Part shown: positions 16,928 to 26,386 of the stretch, piece by piece
Layout: the number at the start of each line of letters is the position of its first letter
Position numbering within the stretch: position 1 is the stretch's first letter
Assembly (NCBI GenBank): GCA_022711465.1
Contig: JAKLEZ010000019.1
Location: 1 to 64,000 of the forward strand
Reading direction: 5' to 3'
Origin: Planctomycetota bacterium
GTDB taxonomy: Bacteria; Planctomycetota; Phycisphaerae; UBA1845; PWPN01
DNA: 64,000 bases
Program-made: the position numbers and the translations under genes
The notes under the pieces: model-generated
Databases searched by the model: none
What the model saw: only the letters and a program-made list of their open reading frames with translations
Told to the model about the DNA's origin: nothing

Positions 16928-19900
16928 ATGTCTCGCAGGCCATTCGTCGTACCGTGCATCTGCTCCCTGCTCCTCTGCCTGGCTGAGACCCCGCCAGCCA
17001 GCGGACAACACGGCCGGCCGGGTCGACAGACAACCCAGGGAAACCAGGTCAGGCATATGAGGCATCCCCTTCGAGAGATGCTCACGCCGCCGCCCTCTGT
17101 GCCCAGAGACGCAGACAAGCATGTGCCGGGTGAAATCCTGGTCAGACTCCGAACGCAATCTGAAGCTGATGACGCGCTGGTCCGAGCAGGTGTCGACCGC
17201 CAGGCTTCAAAAAGCAAGACTCAAACCACAGAGAGAGTGGACGCTTTCCTCAACCGTCTCCAGGCCCGCTCCGCCGAACCCGCCATGAGGCATGTTCCTC
17301 GCAAGCTTGCGGCCCCTGGAAGGAAGGGCCCGGCGGTCGCCGCAACCAACGCCGAAATGGAGCAGAAACGAGCGGCTCTGTTCCGCTGGATCCGTGTACG
17401 GCTGCCGGACGACATGAAGGTCGAGGACGCCCTGGCGGCGGCCAAGGGGGATGCACTGGTGGAAGCGGCTGAACCCGTGTATGAATGGAGGCTGACCGAT
17501 TTCATCGATCCCCCGATTGAGAACCTGCCCGACGGAACAACCGACCCGGCTTTCGACCTCCAATGGCATTTCATCAACGCCAAGATCCCCCAGGCCTGGA
17601 ACTACCTCAACACCAACGGCGTCAACGGGGGCGGCTTGCACAGCGTGGTCGCGGCCGTCGTCGATTCGGGTGTGGACTACAACCACGAGGACCTGATCGG
17701 CAATATCTGGACCAATCCCGACGAGATCCCAAACAACGGGATTGATGATGACAGCAATGGTTTCGTGGATGACATCCACGGCTGCTGCGTCGTTTCCGAC
17801 GGACGGAGCCACAGCGGCGATCCCATCGACCTCCACGGGCACGGCACGCACGTGGCCGGCATCATCGTCGCCCAGGCATTCAACCACCTCGGTGGCGTGG
17901 GCGTCGCGTTTAACTGCCAAGTCATGCCGATTCGTGCTGCCCACTATGCCGGTCTTCTTACCACGACGGACATCGCCGAAGGGATCACCTACGCGACCGA
18001 CAATGGGGCTGAGGTGATCAACATGAGCTTCGGGGGCTACCAGTACTCCCAGGTTGTCACTGACGCAATCGAGGTTGCCTTGAGCCAGGCTGTGCTGGTC
18101 GCCGCGGCAGGAAATGATAGTCGTGCGTATCCTCCGCTCTATCCAGCCGCTCTCCCCTGGGTGATTGGAGTGATGGCATCGACGCCGTCCGACACTCTCT
18201 CCTGGTACAGCAACTACGGCTCTTACTACAATATCTGTGCCCCGGGAGATTCCATCTATAGCACGCTTCCTGGCAACATCTACGCGAAGTGGAGTGGAAC
18301 ATCGATGGCCACACCGGTTGTCTCCGGCGTGGCGGCGTTGATGCGCTCCTACTTCTGGCAAAGAGAGATCTGGTCTTCCAGATTCCTTGCGGCCAGTATC
18401 GTGGGGAACAAAACCGAGGAACTCGGCGAAGGTCGTTTGGGCAGTGGAGGCGTGGTAGATGCCTACAAGGCTCTCACAACACCTCCGAAACCGGGGGTGT
18501 CCGTTCTCGACTACTGGCTGTTCGATGATTCCGGTATTCACAGCGCGAACGATGACGATGGTCGAATCGATGCCGGCGAAACGGTTCACATCGGTGTGGA
18601 ACTCATCAATCGCGGCGGTCAGGCCGACATGGTCATCGCCACGCTGGAGGCTCGCGCACCCGGAGCCGTGCAGGATGATCCCTACGTCAGCATCGACCTG
18701 CCGGTGATCGACTTTGGCAGCATGGGACCCTTCACCACCAAGGACAACGGCTTCATCTACGACCAGCAAGGTGTCATTACCGGCGTAACCGATCCGTTCA
18801 TCGTGACCGTGGACCCGAACACCCCGAATGACCACATCATCAACTTCATCATGACGACCCATTTTCTGGACGGATGGAATCCGGAGGAGCCGGGCCCCTA
18901 CTACCGCGTGGACCAGTTCCAGTACATCGTCCAACGAGGGCGGAACATCCCCACGGTGATCACCTCCGGAACGACCATGGAGTTGACATCCGACGAGTAC
19001 TGGATGGTCGGCGGCCCGGTGCTCGTCGAAGCCGGAGCCACCTTGAAGATCATGCCCGGGACCCAGGTTCAGTGGGGTTCGGTCAGTGATGATCCTTACA
19101 ACTCCGGGCCGCAAACCGGCTACATCATCGTGCGCGGCACACTCGACATCGCCGGCACCGTAGACAAGCCAGTGAACATGTTCCCATCCTACATGGTTTC
19201 GGGCCAGACCACAGATATCAGGGTAGAGGCCAACGGCGTGTGCGATATGTCGTATGCCAAAGTCCGAAATCCGCGGCTCACAGGCCTACGTTCCATCGAT
19301 CATGCCTATCTCGAATGGGATGCCTACTCCTCCACGGTTGTGGCGCCGTCGGTGACCAACAGCATCTTCCACAAGTTCAGAGGAGGAGGCAACATTCAGG
19401 CCATGGCCTTCGACACGTGTCTGTTCGACGCGGGCTGGGTCAACCCCTCATCGTGGCCCAGCTACCTCGTTGGCGACTACAGGCGCCAATGCGTCTATCT
19501 TCAGGACAATGAGAACGTCGTTCCCTTGTCGATCAGTACGCCCGGGTCTGTCCGAATCCCGACACCCAATCCAGAAACACCAGGTGCCCTCCTGGGCAAT
19601 CTTCAAGTCTGGAATGGCTCCACATACGTGCGCTTCCACGGTTGGGATGACGGCATGGATGACTACACCTCCTTTCGGGTTGCAGAGGCGATCGCCAACT
19701 ACTACGGCGGGCACGTCGTTTGCATCCGTGACGCGGCCGAGGATTCCTTCCTCAGATCTTATGTGTTTGCGGCACAGGCAACTCTTCCGGGAAGGCACCG
19801 CCCGTACCTGATTGGCCTCACGGACGAGGAGAAGCTCGGCAACTACAAGTGGATCGACGGCAGCCCGGTCACGTTTACGGCTTGGTCTTCTCCTGTCACG

Positions 19901-22900
19901 GCGCCGCCGGGATGCTTGGTTTCTCTATACGGCTTCGACGACCGTGGCCTGCAGTATCCGGGCTGGGGTTTCTTCGACGGCTATCCCGGCCATGACCGGC
20001 AGTTCATCCTCCGCATCCCGGGCGAGTGGACGCTGGAGGCCCTGGGGCTGCCCAATAATGGCGACACCGTCGGTTACGTCTTGCAGAATTGCCCCTCCAA
20101 CGTGCGCCACAATGCCTTTCTCAACAGGTATTGGGATCCTAACGTTAACCACTGGATGCGCTTTATCGCACCATCAAACGCTTCGAACTGGTATTCCTTG
20201 ATGAGAGACAATTACTGGGGGACAGACTCAACAACGCTCATCGACCATGCCATTGTCGACTACTACGACAACTTCACCAGCGCACGCGTGGATTATGGCA
20301 CGCCTCCTGACCATGGCTTTCCAGGCACATACCCCTTCGTGGAGAGCGTGTCGATCGCCGGTCTCCCGGCTCACACGGTCCCCGAGATCGGGGCCGGGCC
20401 GACCACCTTCAGCATCACCTTCAACCGCGACATGGACACGACCATCCAGCCGTTCGTCACGTTCGGCCCCACGCCACCGCATACCGACTTTACCGTGGAA
20501 GCCATCGGCGACGGCTGGACCAGCCCCCGAACCTGGGAGGGTACCTTCTGGATCACACCCGTCACCGGCGAAGGCTACCACCTGATGCGCATCTCTGGCG
20601 CGGTGGCGGCCAGTGACCCGTGGCTGGTGAGCGGCTACGACGTCGGCCGGTTCCGCTTCGAGATCAAGACCATGGGCATCGCCGCCATGACCCTGCAAGC
20701 CACCGGCCAGGAGGGCGCTATCCATGTTTCCTGGCAGCAGGACGATTTCGACCTGCTGGCAGGCTACCACCTCTACCGATCGAGCACAATCGACGGCGCT
20801 TACGAGCGGATCAACGCGACCATCATTCCCGTCGGCCAGGAGTCCTACACCGACACCAACGTCACCCCGGCCGTTCCGATGTTCTACAAGTTCACCGTGG
20901 TCCAGACCGATCTGCTCGAGTCGGGTTTCTCGAACGTGGCCTCGGCAGCGGCGCTGGACACCATCCCGCCGGTTTTGACACATACTCCCCCGACCATCGC
21001 GCCGCCGGGCGCGGGTCTGCGTCTGACCGCAACCGCCACCGACAACGTGTCGGTGAGCACCGTGAAAGCCTTCTATCGGCCGCTCGGCTCCACCGGTAAC
21101 TACACGCCACTGCTGATGACCCGCATCACCGGCAGCCAGTACTCTGCTGTGATTCCTGGCTCCGCCGTCCAGCCTCCAGGCGTTGAATACTACCTCCTCG
21201 CCACCGACGGGATTAGCCAGGTGTACGATGCCACCCCCGCCGTTCCGCACCAGGTGGTAGTCACTCATCAGCCATCGCTCACTTCCGTTACGCCCAACCA
21301 CGGCCCCGCGGAGGGCGGCACGCCGGTCGCGCTGGCAGGGACCCTCTTTCAGCAGGGCGCGAGCGTATTCTTCGATGCTGCCCTGGCATCTAACATCGTC
21401 GTGGTGAGCCCGAACCAGATCACTTGCACCACCCCACTGCACTTCCCCGCTGAGGTCGATGTCAAGGTCGTCAACCCGGACGACTCCCAGGCTGTCCGCC
21501 TCAAAGGCTACTCCTATGAGAACGTCGGCGCGGTGCTGTCTCTCCCTCAAACCTCTGGAGACTACGGCACGATGGTGGAACTCGATCTGACCGCCTCGAA
21601 TGTCGTCGGCCTGCGCGCGGCGGATGTCACCGTCACCTTCAATCCGGCAGTGCTGTCGGTTTCGGAAATCGAATGCGGCACGCTGACCGTTGGTTGGGCG
21701 CTCTCCTATAACCTGAGCCCGCCCGGCACGATCCGGATCTCGCTGGCCAGCGCCACCGAGGTCACCGGCTCCGGTTCTTTGGCCCGGCTGCAGTGTCAGG
21801 TCATCGGCGCGCCGCCGGCCTCCACCGACCTGACCATCGCTCCCGCCACACTCAACGACGGCGCCCTCACCTTTGAGACAAGCCACGGCGTCTTCCTCGT
21901 CAACGGCTTCTTCACCGTCGCAGGTGCGGTGAGCTACTACAGCGGCGGGCATCTGCCCGGCGTCGCGCTGATCACGCAGGGCGACGGCAGCTACGCGGCA
22001 GTCTCCGACGCCGCAACCGGGACCTACTCCATCACCAACATTCCCACGGGCAGTTACACGCTCACGCCATCAAAGACCGATAGCGTCGCCGAAATCACAG
22101 CTCTGGACGCCTCCTATGTGCTCCAGACGTCGGTCGGTTCACGTACCCTGTCGAGCCATCAGGCCATCGCCGCCGATGTGAACCACAATGGCTCGGTCTC
22201 GGCGATGGACGCGGCGTACATCCTGGAGAAGTCGGTTGGTCTCCGCGAGGTGCCCTTCCCCGGCTCCGGCCGGATCTGGTCGTTTGACCCGGAAAACCGG
22301 ACCTATCCGCTGTTCAACAACGACCAGGCCGGGCAGGATTTCTTCGGCATCCTGCTCGGCGACGTCACCGGCAACTGGACCGCCCTGTCCGGCATGTTGG
22401 CCTGGCGAGGTTGCGAGGACGACGCCGCATCGATCTCGCTCCGCCTGCCCAATGTCACCAGCAGGCTGGGCGGCCGGGCGAGCCTCAGTATGGCATTGTC
22501 GGTGGGCAACGCGACCATGCATGCGGCCAACATGCTTATCTCGTATGACCCTGCCGTGCTCAGCCTGGACGAGGTTGTCCTTGGTCCGGCGGCGGAGAAC
22601 ATGCTCCTCGCCGTGAATCCGCTGCCCGCCGGCAACATTCGCATCGGCCTGGCAGGATCCCAGGCGGTCAGCAGAAGTGGCACGCTGCTGAACATCAGCT
22701 TCACTGTGATTGGCGTGGACAACGCACCCGTTCCGGTGGTCTTTCAGCAGGTCGAGATTGACGAGGGCACAGTCTGCGCCACAGCGGAGGACGGCTCCGT
22801 GACCCTGGCCTTCGCGACCGGAGATCTGGACAGGGACGGCGACATCGATGTTGCCGATCTCCATCGGTTGACATCCTGTTCGTTGGGGCCAACCGTCCGC

Positions 22901-23029
22901 CAGCCAGACCCTGCGTGCCAGAGCGTTGACTTCGACAAGGACGGTGACGTCGACCAGACCGACTTCGGCATTCTCCAGCAGTGCTACAGCGGAAGCGGTG
23001 TGCCAGCCGATCCCGACTGCGACCACTAA
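16928..23029 (+). CDS. Secreted subtilisin-like (S8) protease with lectin, cohesin-like and dockerin-like modules
   Basis: This 2033-residue exoprotein starts at ATG 16928 after GGAGGTG and has a signal peptide (~1-27). A fervidolysin-like propeptide (PGEILVRLRT) follows. The S8 catalytic triad is D246 (VVDSGVD), H305 (HGHGTHVAG) and S459 (SGTSMATP), with the oxyanion Asn in AAAGND. Beyond it are beta-rich regions, a C-type-lectin-like domain (~895-1034, IGLTDEEKLGNYKWIDG), Fn3 (~1250-1345), IPT/TIG (~1447-1530), a cohesin-like domain (~1534-1658), a small carboxypeptidase-regulatory-like domain, a type I dockerin-like pair (~1717-1815), a second cohesin-like domain (~1834-1958) and the terminal EF-hand pair with Cys. 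It probably degrades extracellular protein while attached to glycans or partner proteins; the attachment is inference. Confidence 0.88.
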   Translation: MSRRPFVVPCICSLLLCLAETPPASGQHGRPGRQTTQGNQVRHMRHPLREMLTPPPSVPRDADKHVPGEILVRLRTQSEADDALVRAGVDRQASKSKTQTTERVDAFLNRLQARSAEPAMRHVPRKLAAPGRKGPAVAATNAEMEQKRAALFRWIRVRLPDDMKVEDALAAAKGDALVEAAEPVYEWRLTDFIDPPIENLPDGTTDPAFDLQWHFINAKIPQAWNYLNTNGVNGGGLHSVVAAVVDSGVDYNHEDLIGNIWTNPDEIPNNGIDDDSNGFVDDIHGCCVVSDGRSHSGDPIDLHGHGTHVAGIIVAQAFNHLGGVGVAFNCQVMPIRAAHYAGLLTTTDIAEGITYATDNGAEVINMSFGGYQYSQVVTDAIEVALSQAVLVAAAGNDSRAYPPLYPAALPWVIGVMASTPSDTLSWYSNYGSYYNICAPGDSIYSTLPGNIYAKWSGTSMATPVVSGVAALMRSYFWQREIWSSRFLAASIVGNKTEELGEGRLGSGGVVDAYKALTTPPKPGVSVLDYWLFDDSGIHSANDDDGRIDAGETVHIGVELINRGGQADMVIATLEARAPGAVQDDPYVSIDLPVIDFGSMGPFTTKDNGFIYDQQGVITGVTDPFIVTVDPNTPNDHIINFIMTTHFLDGWNPEEPGPYYRVDQFQYIVQRGRNIPTVITSGTTMELTSDEYWMVGGPVLVEAGATLKIMPGTQVQWGSVSDDPYNSGPQTGYIIVRGTLDIAGTVDKPVNMFPSYMVSGQTTDIRVEANGVCDMSYAKVRNPRLTGLRSIDHAYLEWDAYSSTVVAPSVTNSIFHKFRGGGNIQAMAFDTCLFDAGWVNPSSWPSYLVGDYRRQCVYLQDNENVVPLSISTPGSVRIPTPNPETPGALLGNLQVWNGSTYVRFHGWDDGMDDYTSFRVAEAIANYYGGHVVCIRDAAEDSFLRSYVFAAQATLPGRHRPYLIGLTDEEKLGNYKWIDGSPVTFTAWSSPVTAPPGCLVSLYGFDDRGLQYPGWGFFDGYPGHDRQFILRIPGEWTLEALGLPNNGDTVGYVLQNCPSNVRHNAFLNRYWDPNVNHWMRFIAPSNASNWYSLMRDNYWGTDSTTLIDHAIVDYYDNFTSARVDYGTPPDHGFPGTYPFVESVSIAGLPAHTVPEIGAGPTTFSITFNRDMDTTIQPFVTFGPTPPHTDFTVEAIGDGWTSPRTWEGTFWITPVTGEGYHLMRISGAVAASDPWLVSGYDVGRFRFEIKTMGIAAMTLQATGQEGAIHVSWQQDDFDLLAGYHLYRSSTIDGAYERINATIIPVGQESYTDTNVTPAVPMFYKFTVVQTDLLESGFSNVASAAALDTIPPVLTHTPPTIAPPGAGLRLTATATDNVSVSTVKAFYRPLGSTGNYTPLLMTRITGSQYSAVIPGSAVQPPGVEYYLLATDGISQVYDATPAVPHQVVVTHQPSLTSVTPNHGPAEGGTPVALAGTLFQQGASVFFDAALASNIVVVSPNQITCTTPLHFPAEVDVKVVNPDDSQAVRLKGYSYENVGAVLSLPQTSGDYGTMVELDLTASNVVGLRAADVTVTFNPAVLSVSEIECGTLTVGWALSYNLSPPGTIRISLASATEVTGSGSLARLQCQVIGAPPASTDLTIAPATLNDGALTFETSHGVFLVNGFFTVAGAVSYYSGGHLPGVALITQGDGSYAAVSDAATGTYSITNIPTGSYTLTPSKTDSVAEITALDASYVLQTSVGSRTLSSHQAIAADVNHNGSVSAMDAAYILEKSVGLREVPFPGSGRIWSFDPENRTYPLFNNDQAGQDFFGILLGDVTGNWTALSGMLAWRGCEDDAASISLRLPNVTSRLGGRASLSMALSVGNATMHAANMLISYDPAVLSLDEVVLGPAAENMLLAVNPLPAGNIRIGLAGSQAVSRSGTLLNISFTVIGVDNAPVPVVFQQVEIDEGTVCATAEDGSVTLAFATGDLDRDGDIDVADLHRLTSCSLGPTVRQPDPACQSVDFDKDGDVDQTDFGILQQCYSGSGVPADPDCDH

Positions 23030-23411
23030 CAGTCGCCGACGGCAGGCAGGCCGGGGCGGTGTGGTCGACGGCACCTGAGTCGGCGATCGCTCCCAAGGGG
23101 AGCTGGCGAGATGCGAAGACGCTCAGCCAAACCGCGCCACGGCGCGGTATCACGACTCCAGGCACCAGACCGCCGGTTGCGAGGAGGCTTGCCCCCGATG
23201 CCCAAACAGACGCTGGACAGCAACCTCGGGAAACGAGACCGATAGGCTTCTTCCACAACCAGGTGGACGCCCCCGTTGGCCCGGAAAACAGGGAAGAGCC
23301 TGAAAACGGGCTAGGCGTAGCGGAGAGTGCCGTTATAATGCCGAGAACACGGCCCGGCGGAAGAGTCGGGCAGGGCTTCACGGACAACGTCGGATACAGG
23401 AGCGAAAGACC
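23030..23411. other. Intergenic stretch without recognised gene
   Basis: Nothing coding is supported. An 8-base inverted repeat (23033-23040 and 23079-23086) has a 38-base loop and is too loose to call a terminator. AGGAG at about 23399-23403 is the ribosome-binding site of the next gene. Confidence 0.4.
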
Positions 23412-24758
23412 ATGGCTCGGAAACAGACGACCACACTCACCCGCCGACAGACATTGCGTACTGCGGCTGCCGTCATTGCCGCCCCAACGCTTATCCCCAC
23501 CCGCCTCCTGGGCGCTGACGCCCCATCCGGGAAGATCCACATCGGGATGATCGGAGTGGGCTGGATGGGCGGCGAGAACCTGAACGCCTTCCTCGAGGTG
23601 AAAGAGTGCCGCGTGGTGGCTATCGCCGATGTCGACCAGAACCACCTCGCCAGTGCCGTCAAGAGTGTCAACGCCAAGTACGGCGACGAAGGCTGCAAAG
23701 CCTACAAGGACTTCCGGGAGCTGATCGGTCAGAACGACCTCCAGGCCGTGTGCATCTCCACGCCTGACCACTGGCACTCCATCCCCGCGATTGCGGCGGC
23801 CAAGGCGAAGAAGGACATTTACTGCGAGAAACCCCTGTCAAAGACTCTGGCCGAAGGTATCGCCATGGTCCAGGCCGCCCAGCAGAACCATCGCATCTGG
23901 CAAACCGGCTCTTGGCAGCGCAGCGGCAACGACTTCCGCAGAGCCGCCGAACTGGTCCTCAACGGGTATGTCGGCAAGGTCCGGCGCGTCGAAGTCGGAC
24001 TGCCGTCCGGCCACGCCGATTTCGAGAGAACCGGCAACAACCGCCCCAACTCTGACCCACCCAAGGAAGTGGATTACGACTTCTGGGTCGGCCCATCCGA
24101 GATGGTGCCGTTCAACCCCTGCCGCTTCCACAAGAACTGGCGATGGAACTACAACTTCGGCGGCGGGCAGCTGATGGACTGGATCGGCCACCACTGCGAC
24201 ATCGCACACTGGGGCCTTGCCAGCACCAGCTACGGTGTGGGGCCGGACGACGAAATCGGACCGATGGAGGTCAGCGCCACCGCCGAGTTTCCGCCCCGCG
24301 ATGCGCTCTGGAACACCGCCACCAAGTATCGCGTGGAATGCAAGTACCCCAAGGGAATCGAACTGACCATCGCCGGTGGCTATGACGAGATCCGCAGCGG
24401 CGCGAAGTGGATCGGCGAAGAGGGGTGGGTCTGGGTCGATCGCAGCGGCTTCGAGACCTCCAAGCCCGAATGGAAGAAGGAGATCGAACAGCGCGAGAAG
24501 GGCAAGGACCTCAAGGTGCTCCTCAAGGACACGCACGGCGCCCACCAGCGGGAGTTCATTGAGTGCGTGAAGTCCCGCAAGAAGACGCTCACGCCGGCGG
24601 AAGTGGCCCATCGCTCCACAACACCCGGGCACCTGGGCTACATCGCTTCGGTGGTCGGCCGGACGCTGAAGTGGGATGTGGCCAAGCAGCAGATCGTCGG
24701 AGATCCCGAGGCCTGGAAGTTGCTCTCCAGGCCGATACGGGCCCCCTGGCACGTCTAG
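23412..24758 (+). CDS. Tat-exported Gfo/Idh/MocA-family oxidoreductase
   Basis: The 448-residue protein has a twin-arginine leader (TRRQTLRTAAAV, cleavage near LLGADA), then a Rossmann fold starting IHIGMIGVGWMGGEN with the canonical catalytic CEKPLSKT motif and the C-terminal alpha/beta domain containing MDWIGHHCDIAHWGL. Such enzymes use tightly held NAD(P) to oxidise or reduce sugars and related alcohols. Tat-exported versions are very common in Planctomycetota and the individual substrates are mostly unknown. It stands alone on the plus strand, convergent with the UroD-like gene. Confidence 0.88.
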   Translation: MARKQTTTLTRRQTLRTAAAVIAAPTLIPTRLLGADAPSGKIHIGMIGVGWMGGENLNAFLEVKECRVVAIADVDQNHLASAVKSVNAKYGDEGCKAYKDFRELIGQNDLQAVCISTPDHWHSIPAIAAAKAKKDIYCEKPLSKTLAEGIAMVQAAQQNHRIWQTGSWQRSGNDFRRAAELVLNGYVGKVRRVEVGLPSGHADFERTGNNRPNSDPPKEVDYDFWVGPSEMVPFNPCRFHKNWRWNYNFGGGQLMDWIGHHCDIAHWGLASTSYGVGPDDEIGPMEVSATAEFPPRDALWNTATKYRVECKYPKGIELTIAGGYDEIRSGAKWIGEEGWVWVDRSGFETSKPEWKKEIEQREKGKDLKVLLKDTHGAHQREFIECVKSRKKTLTPAEVAHRSTTPGHLGYIASVVGRTLKWDVAKQQIVGDPEAWKLLSRPIRAPWHV

Positions 24759-24949
24759 GCGATGCCCGCGACCAGACAGGGGAATCAACTGAGACGTGCG
24801 GCCGCAACAGAGGCTTGCACCGACTTGCACGTGCTACGAGCAGCGATCCCCGCCCCGTGGAGCCGCCAACCCAGACGCCATGTGAGCCGGTGATCGCGAC
24901 CACCGGCGCCGTCAATGCGACCTCAATCCCCCGGCTGTCGAGCACGGGC

Positions 24950-25984
24950 TCAGCATACTCCGCGCCCCGAAATGGCTTTGAATGCCGCCTGTCGCCCCAC
25001 TACCTCGATGAAGGCCAGCATGTTCTCCAGGGGGACATCCCCTTCCACGGCGTGCGCCGGCGACAGGATGTAGCCGCCATCCGTCCCCAGTTCGATCAGC
25101 CGGCGGGTCGCGCGCCTGACCTCCGCAGGTGTTGCGAAGGGCAACAGCCGCTGCGTGGACAGCCCCCCCCAGAACGACAGGCGACGACGATACTTCGGCA
25201 GCAAGGACTCGACGTCCATCACCTCCGGCTGGAAGGGGTTGAAACAGTCAACACCGAGCTTGATCAGATCATCAAAGAGCTCATCCACGTCCCCGCAACA
25301 GTGGATCACGACGCGTTTGCCCGCGGCCCGCACGGCGTCGTACATGCGCTGCAGAACGGGATACAGATACTCCCGCCAGAGCGGGTAGCCCATGATCAAC
25401 CCGCGCTGCTGGCCCCAGTCGTCGCCGAAGTAGACCGCGTCGATGTCGTACTCCAGCGCCTTCTTCACCTGGGCAATGTTGTAGTCCGCAACGGAGTTGA
25501 GCAGCTCGCGCACGAACTCGGGATGGTCATAGAAGTCCAGAAGCAGCGTCTCCAAACCGCGCAGGGTCCAGGCCCGTTCGAAGAGCGAGAAGCCCAGGCA
25601 GAAAACGCGGAAGCAGTCAGGATAACGAGCCAGCTTGTCCGGTATGTCCTCGTAGAAGCGTCGATCGAGGGGATCGGGAAACTCATAGTCCCGCAGGGTC
25701 GGCTCGAGAAGCACGCAGCCGCGGACGATGCCGATGTCCTTGTCAACGCTGCGGTCCCAGACGACCCCGAAGACGTCGCGGTACTGGTCGATGCCTGAGT
25801 CAGTGAAGAAGCCGATGTCACTCCCCAACTCAACGAGATGATTGTCCAGCATGCACAGCGGATCCGGAACACCCAAGTACTGGGCGAGCGCATCTTTGGC
25901 CTCCCTGGTGAACCGGAAGGACCATGGCACATAGGGCGGACGCTCATGCCTCAGGACAGCGTGGACGACCTCTCGCTTGGTCAT
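24950..25984 (-). CDS. Uroporphyrinogen decarboxylase-like (URO-D/MtaA/CmuA superfamily) protein
   Basis: The 344-residue protein has a URO-D-type TIM barrel: an N-terminal MTKREVVHAVLRHERPPYVP, central DDWGQQRGLIMG, RVVIHCCGDVDELFDDL and a C-terminal GGYILSPAHAVEGDVPLENM. Planctomycete relatives of this type are not heme enzymes and resemble corrinoid-dependent methyltransferases, so the substrate is unassigned. The ATG at 25984 is preceded by GAGAGGA. No heme or corrinoid genes are nearby. Confidence 0.8.
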   Translation of the reverse strand: MTKREVVHAVLRHERPPYVPWSFRFTREAKDALAQYLGVPDPLCMLDNHLVELGSDIGFFTDSGIDQYRDVFGVVWDRSVDKDIGIVRGCVLLEPTLRDYEFPDPLDRRFYEDIPDKLARYPDCFRVFCLGFSLFERAWTLRGLETLLLDFYDHPEFVRELLNSVADYNIAQVKKALEYDIDAVYFGDDWGQQRGLIMGYPLWREYLYPVLQRMYDAVRAAGKRVVIHCCGDVDELFDDLIKLGVDCFNPFQPEVMDVESLLPKYRRRLSFWGGLSTQRLLPFATPAEVRRATRRLIELGTDGGYILSPAHAVEGDVPLENMLAFIEVVGRQAAFKAISGRGVC

Positions 25985-26386
25985 GCCGTATCCTCTCAAC
26001 GCAAGCGAATGCACAGACTGATGACAACCAGTATAACCATCGTGCTCCACCACCCGAAGGGCGACCACCGCCTCGGTTGCATCAGTACCCCCCCCCATCC
26101 GGGGTGCGGGAGCACGCCGTCACCGTCCCATCGGAGACCTCATCGGCAAGGGTACGCGAGACGAAAACGAGCCCGCAGCCGGAATGAAAGCCAACCACCA
26201 GGAAGGTCGAAAACGCAGTCTTGCCGCCGCAGCCGGCACCCCGAGTAAGAGCGTGCGCACACGCGAGCAACGATCCGGCAGCGACTCACCAGGCCGGAGC
26301 CCGACAAGACAGGAGACGATTGTCGCCTTCCTCGCTCCGATGTACAGCCGGCAGATAAGCCATGACTGCGATCAGACCCGAGCTCA
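25985..26386. other. Intergenic stretch without recognised gene
   Basis: Several short overlapping frames exist, but none has a signal peptide, family motif or good start. The interval contains a C-run at about 26089-26096. It holds the promoter of the URO-D-like gene on the minus strand. Confidence 0.35.

Noticed and set aside
17207..19114. 635-codon minus-strand frame opposite the protease catalytic domain
   Set aside because: It is antisense to the S8 catalytic region, with no domain or ribosome-binding site support.
20228..21952. 574-codon minus-strand frame opposite the protease C-terminal modules
   Set aside because: It is antisense to Fn3, IPT and cohesin-like coding sequence and has no coding features of its own.
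23033..23086. Inverted repeat after the protease gene as a terminator
   Set aside because: The arms are 8 bases with a 38-base loop and no T-run follows; it is too weak to call.
24563..25798. 411-codon plus-strand frame opposite the URO-D-like gene
   Set aside because: It is antisense to a well-supported URO-D-like barrel and begins within the upstream Gfo/Idh gene.
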